A stretch of DNA of 64,000 nucleotides from Callaeas wilsoni (lineage: Eukaryota > Chordata > Aves > Passeriformes > Callaeidae), in NCBI GenBank assembly GCA_013398955.1, contig VWPU01008475.1:1-64000 (forward strand), written 5' to 3'. This document shows positions 46,318 through 59,100 of this stretch, in pieces. The notes beneath the pieces were generated by a model. That model had not been told where the DNA came from and made no database searches. It was given only the letters and a program-made list of their open reading frames with translations. The position numbers were made by a program, and so were the translations under genes. Position 1 is the stretch's first letter; the number at the start of each line of letters is the position of its first letter.

Positions 46318-46698
46318 CATATGAACAAGTCTCATTGCTCCCTACAGTTCCCTGAGGAGGGGAAGAAGAGAGGGAGGTGCTCCCTGGGATCCAGTGATGG
46401 AACATGTGGAAATAGTTCAGAGCTGCAGTAGGGGAAGTTCAGACTAGACATAAGGAAGCATTTCTTTACTAAGAGTGTGGTCAAACACTGGAACAGGCTT
46501 TCTAGAGAGAAGATCAATGCCCCAAGCCTTATTAGTAAGTATTAGAAAGGAACTTGCACAATGCCCTCAATAACATGCTTTTGGTCAGGCAGCTGGACAA
46601 GATAATCATTGTAGGTCCCTTCCAAATGAAATATTTTATTCTATTCTGTGCTATGCTATGCTATTCTATGCTATGTCATGCTATGCTACGCTATTCTG
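46318..46698 (+). mobile_element. CR1 LINE 3' end, 'TATTC-tail' subfamily
   Basis: 'gggaggtgctccctgggatc', 'cagtgatggaacatgtgg', 'ggggaagttcagactagaca', 'taaggaagcatttctttact', 'ggtcaaacactggaacagg', 'caatgccctcaataacatgc', 'aggcagctggacaagataat', 'cattgtaggtcccttccaa' are the + strand 3' region of the CR1 subfamily also present, inverted, at 18.2-18.7 kb. The 3' tail has expanded into a CTATG-rich array. The left border is approximate. Confidence 0.92.
46637..46698. repeat. (CTATG)n-like array at a CR1 3' end
   Basis: About 60 bp of 'ctatgctatg', 'ctattctatg', 'ctatgtcatg' and 'ctatgctacg'. It starts as the element's TATTC-type tail and has shifted to CTATG pentamers. Confidence 0.85.
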
Positions 46699-49481
46699 AT
46701 TGTCCATTTTTCTTGGACATCCACCTTGGCCTTCTGGATACTCCCCAATAGGTCCCTCTTCTCTGGAGAAGAACTTTATTTACTTTTTTAAACTCAGCTG
46801 CTATTGGAATACTTACAAAAGAGATAATATTCACAGAAATCGTTCAGGAAAAAAGTTACTGAGAATTTGTTCAATCCTTTTTATCTGCACAAAGTATTTG
46901 CTTCCTTTTTCTCTTTCCCCATGGCCACACCACACTGTTAGAAATCAGAAGTTGGCATGTGCAAATGCACAACTGGGCACCTACTTGGAAAGTGTATTGC
47001 AAAACCAAATTGCCACCTGTAAAAAGGTAAAAAATCCTGATAAATATGTACCCTTCGGGCACATCGTGGGCTACGGCTGCTGAGAAGCTGCATCCAGTGA
47101 GAATAGTGTATTTGGGAGTCTCTGGACAGAAGCAGATATGGATGCACTGAGCATCAAGTGTGCATGGTGACTCTGATGCTTCTAGGAAACATCAGACCTA
47201 CTGCTCCTGTGTAGACCATCTGTATGTCTGTGAGCCCATGCTGACAGAAGATAGATGAACGTGTGTTTCAAATAATTTGCCTTTCTAGGATTTTCATGAG
47301 TGGCTGCATATATTTAATTGTCGAGATTTTTCTTTTAGATAGCAATTAATGAGTGCATATTCCTCTGTAACATAGAATCAGCTATTAATAGAGTATCTGA
47401 AAAAGCATGTTTCAGCTGATGAACCACATCTAACATTGTGCAGATTTACTTTTTGCTCTGTGATGCTTGTGAGAGGCCAGGGAAGTCAAGAGTGTAGTCA
47501 GAGGTTATTGGTATTACTGTGAGATTACTTTACCCTGCAGGTTTTTAAAAACATGGGGGCAATCTTAGCCATAAAATATCATAGGTTCTGTAATGAGAAA
47601 AATCAAAAACTTTATTTTAAAATCAGCTAGATAGAGTATTAGTACTTCTTTGTAAAAGTGAACACAGTAAAAGAGCTAAGCATGCCAGGAAAAAGCCTCT
47701 ATTCAAAGTATTCTCTGTAGCTCATGAACAAAGATGTGGGAGTCTGTGAAATTTGTTATCCAGACCTAACTTACTCTAAGACACCCACTTTCTTGCAAAC
47801 TTTGCTTCATAGTGGCTCTTCAAAGCCACTTATTTTTGTATGGCCCCTTATTCCTTGTATGTGTTGAAGTAAGGTAGGTAAGAAAAGAAAATTCAAGTTC
47901 TTCAAAGAAAATGAAATTACTCAAGAGGACAGATTTTAGTGAGAAAGTTATGAGAAACCGTAAAATACCCTCTATCAAGAGCTTTGTTCAGATGTGGCAA
48001 AGTGTTCCTGCAATGTGCCTGACCCAAAGATGTTGGGATTTTATACTCGCTTGAGACTGAGTGACCGAATAAGAGCTGTGGAGACTCAGCATCTACAGAA
48101 ATCTCTGGCACAAAGATGCAGCTCTGTGAAGTGAGGAAAGGTGTGGCACTGGGGAGGATGGACAAAGTCGCCTTTCCTTTTAAGCCATTGCTTTCTCTGT
48201 AGATCCTTTCCATAGAATAATCACTACATTGCTCATAGCTACAGGATCTGGAGACCTCTCCCGCCGTGGGGAAAAAAAGGAAAAGGACTGCACTGGTAAG
48301 AAGGCATCCACCACCCCCAAGCTGGCATGTATACATAGCACAGCAAATGAAGATCCCAACTCCAGTACACGGAGTGGCAGGAAATCCATGACAACACATT
48401 GGATAAGTTTCTATCTGGAAAGGAAACTCAGAAAACTGCAAGTGAGAACTGCAGGCAAAGAGAGGTGTTGGACAAACTGGTATTTTGTGAACTGTGACTG
48501 GAAGTTTTGCCTAATTTCATGGGACATTATGAAAGCTAACATAGACCAGCTTGAGAGAGACATTGTATGGTAGGATAAAGGCAGCCCACTAATAAAAGGA
48601 CCGTAGATACATTTTTAGGCAAAAAAAAAAAGGAAACATGCCTTGATTTTGTAAAAATGAGGCCCAGTTATGCACATATTTGGTCAGAGAGAACTCAGAA
48701 ATTTTGTAGCTATTGATTTTATTAATAATAAAAGAAGCTGGGTCCAGTCCAGATCCTAGGACTAGAAAAGCAGCACATGCTGTGAATTGTGATGCCCTAG
48801 TTAAGGAATTAGGTGTGCAAGGTTTAGCACAGTGATGTTACGATGCATCTGTTGTTTCACAAGTGTGCTGAAGAAAAATGGTCATGTTGCCTTGTCAGTT
48901 ACTGGGCCAAAGCTATTCACAAAAAGTTAAATGAGTCCTTTGATAATGCCAATAAGTTGTATGTGTAAAGGGATGCTAGATTATTAAAATGGAGGAAAGA
49001 ACTTGCTTGAGAATTGGTTTCATAGGAATGAGGAAAAAGACCAGAGAAATAGCTGGAAAAAAGAAAGACATCTCAGGAATGACTAGATAATTAGTAGCTG
49101 TGGAGACCAGGCACCCCAGGTCTTTGAGGGAATGAGACAAAGAAACTCCTGGGACAAGCAGGGTAAGGGGGAAGCAGAAGAAAATCCTAGGTCAGAAAGA
49201 GAACTTATGTGTAGTCTCTCTAGATAGTGAGAAGGAAGACAACAACATCAAGAAGCAGAAATAGGGTTTCCTAAGCTTGAGAGGGGAAAAAACCCAGTGT
49301 CTGATCAAGGGAGATCATGGCAAGAAATTGAGAGGCTAAGGAATGGCTATGAAACCCAGGATCTTGAAAAGGACCTAAAGAATCTGGCCACAGGGTACAT
49401 CCTTAAGAAGCACAGGATAGATCTTCCCCGTCCTCTTCTAACATTAGCTGTGTTATACTCCTGAGAAATTAGCAAGTACAG
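46699..49481. other. Unique DNA, no gene recognised
   Basis: Includes the longest open frame in the window, 174 codons at 47917-48441 on the minus strand, with cysteines near the N-terminus but no recognisable domain and a shorter overlapping frame on the + strand. A frame of this size is not surprising by chance in 64 kb. No repeat recognised. Confidence 0.5.
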
Positions 49482-49590
49482 TTTTCCACTGTAAACAGAG
49501 AAATTAAATGACTTCCCAAGGCAAGTGTCTGACAACAGAGCAGGGACTCAGGAACTGCAGGTTCTGTGTCCTGTGATCAGTTGAACTAAT
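49482..49590 (-). mobile_element. MIR-family SINE remnant
   Basis: 'ccactgtaaacagag', 'aaattaaatgacttcccaag', 'gacaacagagcagggactca', 'ctgcaggttctgtgtcctgt' follow the reverse-complement MIR order ('gaggttaaatgacttgccca', 'agagcagggactc', 'aggtctcctgag'). An old, non-autonomous, tRNA-derived SINE fragment of about 110 bp. Confidence 0.72.
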
Positions 49591-51319
49591 TCTTTGCTTT
49601 CTCAGGCAATTATTGCATAGGAGAAAAAGAAAAAAATCTCTACACATTCTGTTAAATTTTGTTCCAAATTCTATATCTGCTTTAAAAAGAAAGATTAAAT
49701 GCAATAGGAGAAGGCATGGATGGAAGTACAGGAGGAAAAGAGATCAACATTTGGCATCATCAATTCTATAGATTTTGTATCAAGCAAAATAGTTTTGAAG
49801 TAGAACTGACAGCAACTTTTTTCTTGTCTGGTCAGCACCCAAGTTTCAATTCTTTGTACACGTCAGTAATAATGTAATGAGCATCCCATACTACATAAAG
49901 ACAGCGCGAACATCTTTTAGTACAGGTGAATGTCAATCTTTTACTCCAGAGAAGCATGTTCTTACACTTAAAATTACTGCTTCTCTAGGTCATTTGAAAA
50001 CTGAGGTGCCTTTGTGGCTCCTAAATTACTGCAGGACAGATGGACTCAGGCATCTTATCAAGAGCTTAATGGCAGATTAGAAAAAGTTGAGCAAAAAGCT
50101 AGGATCTAGCCTTAATATGTTCAGAAGATTCAAATAGCTTGTAAAGGAGACGGGGAAAGGAAATTAGTCTTCCAAACATCCTCTATACATCACTGCCATC
50201 AACCTTTCCAGACTCCTTTAAGAGATAGCTATGAAGAAAAAATAAGCCTAAAAAATAGAGGCGACAGATGAATACATGTAAGTGTTGATTGTGATCGCAA
50301 TAACTTTTTCTTAACCCTCAAAAATACTGGTGCTTAAAAAATATGTTAAAATTTTCTTATTTTTACTAATTTAGGAAAGCATGAGGGTTGGAGTTTTTTC
50401 TGAGAAAAAAACTACTCTGGCTCCTTTAAGGAGTCTGAAAAGGAAATCATTATATAAAGTGTATTTATGGCACACTAGAAACTCCAGTTTTAACCAAAAT
50501 TCAAAATAACAGAAGCACAAGTAGAAGAACCTTCTATTTCGTTTACCAAAGGAATGGAATGTACCCGAAGGAAGGCTGGAGCTGGACATACATGCCCCCT
50601 CCTGTTCTACTCCCTGCAGCACTGCCATGCTATCCCACATCACCCTCACAATGTTCCTGTGACATAAAAAAATACCATGTCTGGACACTGTAGAGAGCCT
50701 GGGGAATAAATACGCTGCACTAATCCCTCTCCAAACAGTCATTGATTAAACATTTACACAAAAACACTGACTGATTTAAAAGTGATCGGCGGTTTTAAGA
50801 AATATTCCTGCAATACACAGCTGTGCACAGCTGCTGTGGGAAGGACAAATTGATGGAGAATTATTTTGCCCCAAAGTCTCTCTGTACACACCAATGGCAT
50901 ATCTCATAGCAGACAAAACAAGTGTTGTGATATAGCTGTAGAAAAGGTGCCTGCATGTAATCAGCGAGCCTGCAGGAATGGAGACTGCACAAGGGAACCA
51001 TCAGAATACAACCAAGGTGGCATCAGGAATTTTTTTTTAATCAAGATACTGAATTTTAGAGATCAGTTAAGTGAAGTTAGGACTGTGTTTCTATACCTAC
51101 GTTTGCAATATTCCCAGGGAGATAAAAAACAAGTGTCTTCAAGCAATCTATAATTGCCTGTGTAAGAGCCATTTTTCAGGTCTGAGCCCTCGAAGAAGCT
51201 TACAGAAAAAACCCACAGAACATGAATCCTATAGAATCCCTATTCAAACAAGAAAAAAATATTATTGCAGAGGACATGAAGAAACACTGAAAATTCTTAG
51301 GGTGATGTGCTTGTTTCTG
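49591..51319. other. Unique DNA, no gene recognised
   Basis: Frames up to 123 codons (50371-50742, -) without recognised domains. No repeat recognised. Confidence 0.5.
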
Positions 51320-51510
51320 GTTTACTATATTATTATAGAATATATTCAAAGAATAGAATATATTATATAAAATATATTTACTTTATTAGTATATAATACA
51401 TTTAGTCCTAAAAAGTGTAACAGGTGCCAGTCTTACCATAGAATAGATAGTCTATAGTATCTATATACTATACTATATAGTATAGATAGTCTATAGTCTA
51501 AGTATAAGTA
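51320..51510. repeat. AT-rich palindromic region
   Basis: Nearly pure A/T from 51327 to 51406, then a patch at 51441-51500 with a direct repeat 'atagatagtctatagt' (51443-51458 and 51482-51497, identical) flanking a perfect 18-bp palindrome CTATACTATATAGTATAG (51468-51485). Could extrude a cruciform. No gene or element explains it. Confidence 0.8.
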
Positions 51511-52805
51511 TTTAGTCATCATGTTCAGGTCTGTAAAACAAGAACCTCATCTCTGATTTGCCTGTCTTAGCGCCACTGTTTGCACACAGAGGCATAGAAA
51601 CCCCCAGAAGCTGCAACCAGAGACTGCAATTAGTTTCATTAGCAATTGGAGGGAAGGGGCACAGAGGTCCTTTTGTGTATTCAGCACAATGAGGCTAAGC
51701 CAGACACAATTTGGTGCAAGCTCTGTCAGTACTGCTTGCTAAATTCCCCCTACACAAAAGATTAATTCTTGAAATTGGAGGACGGCCGGACTCCTGCTTT
51801 AGGGAGTGACCTGAGTGACAAGCAAAGTGGCTGCTGAAGGTGACATTGCCTTGAAAAGCGAATGAGTCTTGCCCTCTAATAGCAGAGAAAAAACATGATA
51901 TAGTGCTTATTTTGCTTTCCCAGCATCACGGAGTATTTGATCTTATCAGCTTCCCAGAGACAATACCAGATATCTTATTGGCCTCAGCTCTCAAAAAAGA
52001 TGAAAACCCATCCCACTTCTGCACCGTGTCCCATATCGCCGCCTAAGCTCAGCATCTTTGAGTGGCTCAGTCTCTTCGCAACAGGAAATATGGTAAGAAG
52101 CATTATCAACAGGAAAGAGGATCACAAGCTTTAAAGCATGATTAAACAGGATAACAATTCCTCAAAGATACTAGATTGCATGAATATTCATCAGTGATTA
52201 CACCCAGTGTAAACTCAGAGTCACATAAATTATAATGAAAAGGCAGCTAGCCAGTGACTGTCTACTTTTTCTTGAGACAGAAAATCAACCATCTTACATA
52301 ATGGAAATTCGAAGATGAGCAAGAGCAGAGAAAATTTAGGAAAAAATGCAGGAAACACCTGCAAGATAAAAGTGGAATACACATGGCAATCCTGGCAGAT
52401 CTGCTGGGCATGACCATGTTTTCAAAATTGAACCAAACTATGACAACTATGATCACCACAAGGTCATTATTCATAAAAATTACTTCTTCAGCAATAGTTT
52501 TCACTGAGATGGTTTATAGAATTCCCTCTTCTATGTGTTTTCTTTACAACTATGCCCCCAAAAATACTCTCCTTTCGGCTCTCTCTCCATACTTCCCTGA
52601 TTTTTCACAGTTCATTAAACACTGTTGCAACACAAAATCTTATTTGGGGTTCTTTAATTGTCGTGCAACTCCAATTTAATCCATTATTCTCCTGAATATA
52701 ACTTTTATTTTATTTTCAGATATTCTAGGGTTCTAAAGTGGCGGGAAAGAAAAGCAAGTGATTAACGATTCCCACAAGCTCATATTACTTAGGCATAATT
52801 TAGAC
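51511..52805. other. Unique DNA, no gene recognised
   Basis: The stretch 52150-52260 is rich in homeodomain-like words ('gaatattcatcagtgattac') but otherwise unremarkable. Frames of up to 98 codons have no recognised domains. Confidence 0.5.
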
Positions 52806-52910
52806 TCAGCATTGGAGTCGTGAACCCCAGGCTTCTATTCTTGGTTCAAGTAGTTGCTTGTTCTGTGACTTCAGGGAAGCAAAAGCCACCATTTTCTGTC
52901 TTTGAAACAG
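52806..52910 (+). mobile_element. MIR-family SINE remnant, 5' half
   Basis: 'cagcattggagtcgtgaacc', 'ccaggcttctattcttggtt' and 'gttctgtgacttcagggaag' match in order the MIR head ('ggagtcaggactcctgggtt', 'ctattcctggctc', 'ctgtgtgaccttgggcaag'). + orientation, opposite to the copies at 33.4 and 49.5 kb. The right border is unclear because similarity fades after about 52885. Confidence 0.62.
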
Positions 52911-54970
52911 ATATTTTCTTTATCCCTTTATTTATCCCTGAAGGTTTGAAAGGACTTACCATTCAGCATCAAACTTTGCTGCAATTATTCATGCTCTACT
53001 TTGACTCCCAAAGCAGTCAACAAACTAGCAGTGAGTAGAGCCGGTTTTAGCTCCAGAACTGGAAGGGGTACTGGATGTGAGCTCAGGGCTACAGCAGATG
53101 TAGGGGTGTGACTGTGGACCCACACATGTTTAACATGCACAGTTGTGAGCTGGTGTAAGTAAATGCTTAGCACAGACTTTAAGGGAGGACAAGAAAGTGG
53201 GGGTAGAGTGACTGAGTTCACCCTAAGCATTTATTGAATAGACTGTATAGACTGGAAAGAACATTCATCATCTTGGTTCCTTTGAACACTTCACTGTTCA
53301 GTGCTCGAATTTTATTCTTTATATAAATTTTCACTATAATACTCTTTTGGTATCATAGAAACAGTTTTATATTTGCTGATATATTTCAAGAAATGGTATC
53401 AAAGTGCACAGCAAATTCAAGGGAAAAGGGCACAACAGTTCTGACTTATAAATTTTTATGTTCTACTGGTCTGGAGAAATGAATTGTCTATAATCATATT
53501 TGAAGTGCAGTCCATTGGGCTATTGTTATTGCAGACACTGTGGATTTTACATGGACAAAATATTATGTCGATACAGTTCCACTCAGAAACAAAGAGAACT
53601 CGTGTAGAAATTAAAATCTATATAGGAATGAATACTGTAATGGCAACATTACTCATTTACATTGCTCCACTGAGATCCATTGCAAATTCCTACAATCAAC
53701 TTACTGTAGCTGATGCCAATAGGTGCTGAGTATATTGAGACTATTACATGCGCAGTTTTCTGCTTAGAAGTAAAACTAGTTGCCATCTGTGGTAAATGTA
53801 CAGCTATAATACATACATTGATTGATTTTGTTTATCTCTTCTAATTCAAATGTACTGCCTGATTTTTTCAGCTTGCCAAAGCTGCTGGAAGAGGGACCAT
53901 TTCAATGGGCAGAGATGGTATCACTACATAATTACATTAAAACATCCTTTTACTACCTCACAGCATTTGTTGATTTTATGTCAGTGCTGCTCAGTTATTA
54001 TATAGAGATGCTGCACTGTGATGGATCAACTGCGAAGTAATGCCAGGGTATCATTATTACAGCCTCATCATTTCACTAAATTAATTTCATTTGGTAGTGC
54101 TCCTATTTTTTCTTATCAGATAACAGAAAGGATTTCTTTGTCCCTCTCTTGGGTGGGAGGGAGTGACTTCAGGAGATCTGCTCCATTCCCCGATCATTCT
54201 CCCTAACAATTGCAATTTACCAGAGAGGCATAAATTTGCAAGCACCACAGGGGGCATGATATTCTGCCTGTTCTCTCTCTCTTTCTGAATTCAGACACAA
54301 AGGGAGATGCAAGCAGATCTGGGTAGGCTGAGAAAGATACAAATGAGAGGGTGAACCCCTCTCTATATGAGAGTCACAGGCAACGCTGGGATCTTACTGA
54401 ATTCTGTAGGACTTCTGTGCACAAATACAAATGCCTTCACAACCTTGGGCATGTTCATTCAAACGCGCTGAAATCAGTCTAGACAAATTCAAGGCACATT
54501 TACTAGGAGGGAGAGGACAAGAAGCGGGTAGTCTGCCCCACACACTGTTAGGTCATGAGAGGCCTTGTGGCTGAGCAGCCACTGCCCATCTTCCCCTGCT
54601 ACATTAGCGCTGAACTCACTTATGAATAACCAATATATTCAAAGGAATGCCAGTAATTCACCACGGTGGGTCAAGCTTTGCTTTCGTTTAAACTCATGGC
54701 ACCACTGTAATTTTTATGAGCTTCCAAGGACTTTACCGAGAGAAAAAGTGAACCCAGTCCACCTCTTCTACCAGTCTACTTACATCCCTATTTTCTGTAC
54801 TTTTATGTGAATATCAGCAACAAATTGCACTGATTTGCAGTGTCAGTAAATTCATAGAAAATTAACATGGACCTTTAATCTTCACTACATCCTACATCTC
54901 AAAAGTAAAATTAGGAGTTCTAAGAAGTTGAATTCATTGCTGTAATAGGAATTAAATATTTGACACATCT
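52911..54970. other. Unique DNA, no gene recognised
   Basis: Contains a splice-like bracket around 53872-53917 and a motif-rich AT segment near 54045-54120. No repeat family recognised. Frames are at most about 80 codons. Confidence 0.5.
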
Positions 54971-54974
54971 CTAA

Positions 54975-55036
54975 TATTTTTATTTTTATATATTGATATA
55001 AATTGATATATATATTTAGTGTTTGACATATAAATG
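54975..55036. repeat. AT-rich low-complexity patch
   Basis: 'atatttttatttttatatat', 'tgatataaattgatatatat'. Simple AT sequence with a near-repeat 'ttgatata'. Confidence 0.7.
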
Positions 55037-56102
55037 AATATTTGTCTCATGACAAATGTTATTTAGACCAAAAAGAACTACTGGAAATGGTCTCAGAACG
55101 AGTGTTGTAATCTGAAATCCTGATAGCTACCACTGTTACAAAAAGGTAGTAAAAGGTAAAAAGCATAAGAAAGAGGTAAGTGCAAGATGACTTTCAGCTA
55201 AGTATGCTTTAAAAGACAGAAGTCTGGCCTAAATCAAAAATTCAGCAGCAGCTTAAAACAACCAGATTTTCAGTCCACTACCTTAAAGGCTACCCTTGCA
55301 AACGTAAATCTCAGAGAGAATTAGTCTCAAACAATCTAATGGAATTAACTAGGGAAAGCTGCAAAACTTACTATCAGTCTTCTCTGACACCAAAAGAACA
55401 AAGACCCAACTGAACAGACACACTGTGACTTTGACTTCCACAGCTACCACTCTTCTGGAGTCAAAGATTCCCAGATCCTGCCAAGATGGAATACCTGCAG
55501 CTTGCACCCTAGTGAAGAAAATATCAGATATAAACTATATTTTTTTCAAGGTGGTACAGTCTCAAAAGCCAGTGATGAACACAATACATAAAAAACCAAC
55601 CAGTCCCAAAACTATGATCACAGAAGTAGAAAACAAGATGAAAACACTGTCACGTCTCTATCCTCCCCAGTGAAACATTGCAGATACGGATGGTTTGGAA
55701 CAAAGTGATGACCTACAGACAGCAGCAAATGAGATGAATGAAGAAGCAACTAATTGGAGTACAAATACTTACATTAAGAAGACATCACAATGAGACTGCA
55801 CAAGAGGAACACCAGTATCCTGATCAAGAGATATACTGGGAGACAATAAGCAGGAATATGTCAATAGAGGGCAGAGTTAGAGGATCACTGCAAGAGAGAA
55901 TGCAAAGAGGGTTTTTTTCACTCTCAGTATTTGCAAAAACTCACACCAAAAAATATCAGCTCGCCAAATTGTGATAACAGCAATGCAGTAGATTGCAAAA
56001 TATTGATGAGACATGAAGGCACCAAAATTCCAGATCATCTAAATAAATTCTTTCAGAACCTGAATATCAGTCAACATGCAGGAATCTGAGCTGCAAAGGA
56101 AA

Positions 56103-56130
56103 TGATAGAGTCGTTCAGGCTGGAAACAGA
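56103..56130 (-). mobile_element. Possible CR1 3' tail scrap
   Basis: 'gatagagtcgttcaggctgg' followed by 'aaa' resembles the terminal 25-30 bp of the 'ggctggaaaagacc' type of CR1 tail on the minus strand. Too short to be certain. Confidence 0.3.
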
Positions 56131-59100
56131 ATCAAGAAGCATTGCTCTCTCTTGCAATAGGTTTTCTTTCAACAGTTCTGCTAAAACGTGATGCTACGGA
56201 TGTAGATGCAGGTGGTGGAAATACAGCTGGAACTGGCAGTAAGGGACACACAGCTGTTACATGAGTAGGTAGCAATGTGGGAAAGAGCAACATTACAACA
56301 ATCTGAAGTCCTCAGGGTTAAATTCAAGGACTACAAGAGCAACTGACTTCTCTGTTCTAAGTTTCAGGGCTGTGGTGCATGACATGGATTGATACGTGAT
56401 TACAAGGGCTATTAGCACTCCCTCAGAAAGCTCTATTCCTAGGAATGATACAATCTGATACAAACAAGGCAGCTTTAATAAGAACAGTCAACAGCAAACC
56501 CTGGGGTGTCCCTAAACTTCAGGCTGAATCGCTGTTAACAAAGACAATTGCCTTAAACAAAGGTGAGAACTTTTAACAAAATTTTTAAACAAAAGCTTTC
56601 AGGGAAAACATACATACGAAAGCAAAACAGAACCTATGGAGGTTCATCCATAGGATGACATTGGAGGACATCCATATTGGTTGTTGTGAAGACATTATCT
56701 ATGTCCTGCTAGAGAAACAAATGAAAGACTGATACAAGCACTCTGGTCTGGGAAAGTGTGCCAGCTATTTAATGCTAAACCAAGCCCAGTCTGTCATCTT
56801 ATTATTCTTTTCAAAGGAGCAAGCTAAAACCAAGGGAAACAAAAGATGATGAAAGCTTATGATAAGATTTTCATTGTGCCTTTTGATTCCACTTCATCAC
56901 TGGCAATTTTATCACATTTCCTTAAGTGCAGGTGTAAAATCAAATTTAGCTCCAAATTACTACGTAACCAGCATCACTTTCACTGAGCATGAGTCATAGC
57001 ATGTCTTGAACAGGTTATTATTCTTAGACTAAAAACAGAATCAGTAGTCTTAATTCTTTGTTGTCTTACACCAAGTGTAATTATTTATATCAGGATAGAG
57101 GGAAGGCCAAGTGGCTTTAAATTCACCATTAAGGTTTAATATCCATTCACTGCTGGGGAAACACCTATGCAAGATACAGTGCAAGAGAAAATTAACTCTG
57201 ATGGCTTCATATTTGCCAAAGTCATTTGACCCGTGTCAAAAAAAGGCATGTATTTCAACCACTAGCAGACTGCACTCTGCACTAGTACCTAATTTCCCAC
57301 AGCCCCACGGTGTTTCTTTGGCAGTGCAGGAAATACACTCAGCACTCTGCTGGAGGCTCTCCACCCCACTCCTGTGCCGTTAGCACTTCCCTGCCATGCC
57401 GACACTCAGCGAGTTGATGCTGGCCTCTCCCAATCTATATTACTCTGTAAAAGTTTGGTAGGGATGGTAAAGCCAAAAAGATTTGAGAAGTCATTCCCTG
57501 GCTCGTGCCTTATTGAAGCAGAAAGCTGACATGCCCCAGAAGCAGAGGGCTGCTGAGGAGGCAGCCAGACCTGCATGTATATCTTTTTCACTGTCTGTCT
57601 GTTCCCTGTGGGAAGAGAGGGAATGACACACATCTATAAATTAAAGCCCAAATAAAAATATTAATGTCTTTCTGTTTGCTTACTTTAATAGCTGAGATTG
57701 AGTCTGAGGGCACAGGTGCAACTTCTCACCACTTAATATACATACACATATCCAGGGCCTGACCTTCGTTGGGAAGTCCTGACATCATAACAGGGCCATT
57801 TAACCACAGCCCCAGACCTAAAATGAGCCAAGTCTGAAATGTAGCTCCCAAATGTCCCTGGTCTGACTGTTTCATTGGCTTTGGGGTAAGTAATTTATCT
57901 CTCCAGGCAAGGCTGTCACAGTGTCTCATGAGCAGAGTTCTGTTTAATGTTCTCACTCACCAGCAGCCCCTTGGTGGCCTGACATTAAATTAAGAAACAG
58001 CAGGAACAGGACTGAAAAGTTGTCAAGTCTGCAATCAATGTCCAGCATTTAAGACTGAAAGGAGCCAACTCCTGAAAGTGCTCGTGCAGCCAGGACTAGT
58101 AGAGCCCTGAGAAGGGGAAAAAGAGGAATATGAAACCTGTGCAAGGCAGAAAAACTGCATGGACATCCTCGTCCTGGTCATGGGATGGGATAGGAAACTG
58201 AGGAACAGTTGCAAATTATTTGCAAGGTAGCTGGGCCTTTGTCACCACCATGTTAAAGATAACAAATTTGCAAAATTCCATTTTAAAAAATACATCTCTG
58301 TGTCTGAGTTTCATTTTCAGCATTTCCTCATTAAGTAATGAGACAGATGGACAGCAAATCCTCTGAGTAAATTGTCTCTGCTGGCACTCACTCAAGCTGG
58401 GCATGCGGCTTAAACACTTAAAAGTGCCCTTCTCCAGCTTCTACTCCAGTAATGCTGTAGCTTCTATAATGCACATCCAAGTTCCCTACGCATTAAACAG
58501 TACTCTTAAGCAATATTACGATACAGAGATTGCATTCCACCATCTCTAATGTCATTTCTAGACTGTCAAGAAATCCATCTCTAGAAGTAAATTCATATTA
58601 CTTCAACCTGTCTCTGTTTATAAAAACAAATTCTTTCAGCCATTCACCTTCCTTTTTTTTATAAAAAGCAGTACAGTCTCAGCAAAAGACTAGAGCCCAG
58701 GAGAAAAAGAGACAGCGCAAAAGACCAGGAAAGCAGAAAAGGGGAACAACGTGTATTTGCAAGTACAGAATTGTCCTATGAACTCATGACTTTGCCAACA
58801 GGCTGATTTCTCTTCTAACTCAATGTGCAAGGCTTTGGGACTCTCCTTATTAACATATGATCATATTGGACAATTCACAGTCCTAGCTTGCTATACAGAC
58901 TTTTCTATTGTAATTCCACAAACTTCAAAACCTTCTTCACAGTTTATTTAACCAAAAGGATTGCTTAACTTTTTCTAAATAAAAATAAATGTAAAAAATC
59001 AAATCCATTAAAGGAATTCAATTTTGCTGTTTGAGAGCTGTGGGTACACAAGCTTGACCATCTGGTAAGCCTAGTGTGAAAAGCAACCTAAATCTCCCTC

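Noticed and set aside
47917..48441. 174-codon open frame on the minus strand, the longest in the window
   Set aside because: No recognisable domain and an overlapping frame on the other strand. A rough estimate from stop-codon frequency in AT-rich DNA makes one frame of this length unsurprising in 64 kb.
55425..55974. Two adjacent + strand frames that might be a broken gene
   Set aside because: They are in different frames with stops between them, and neither piece resembles a known family. A protein search would settle it; I could not identify a parent.
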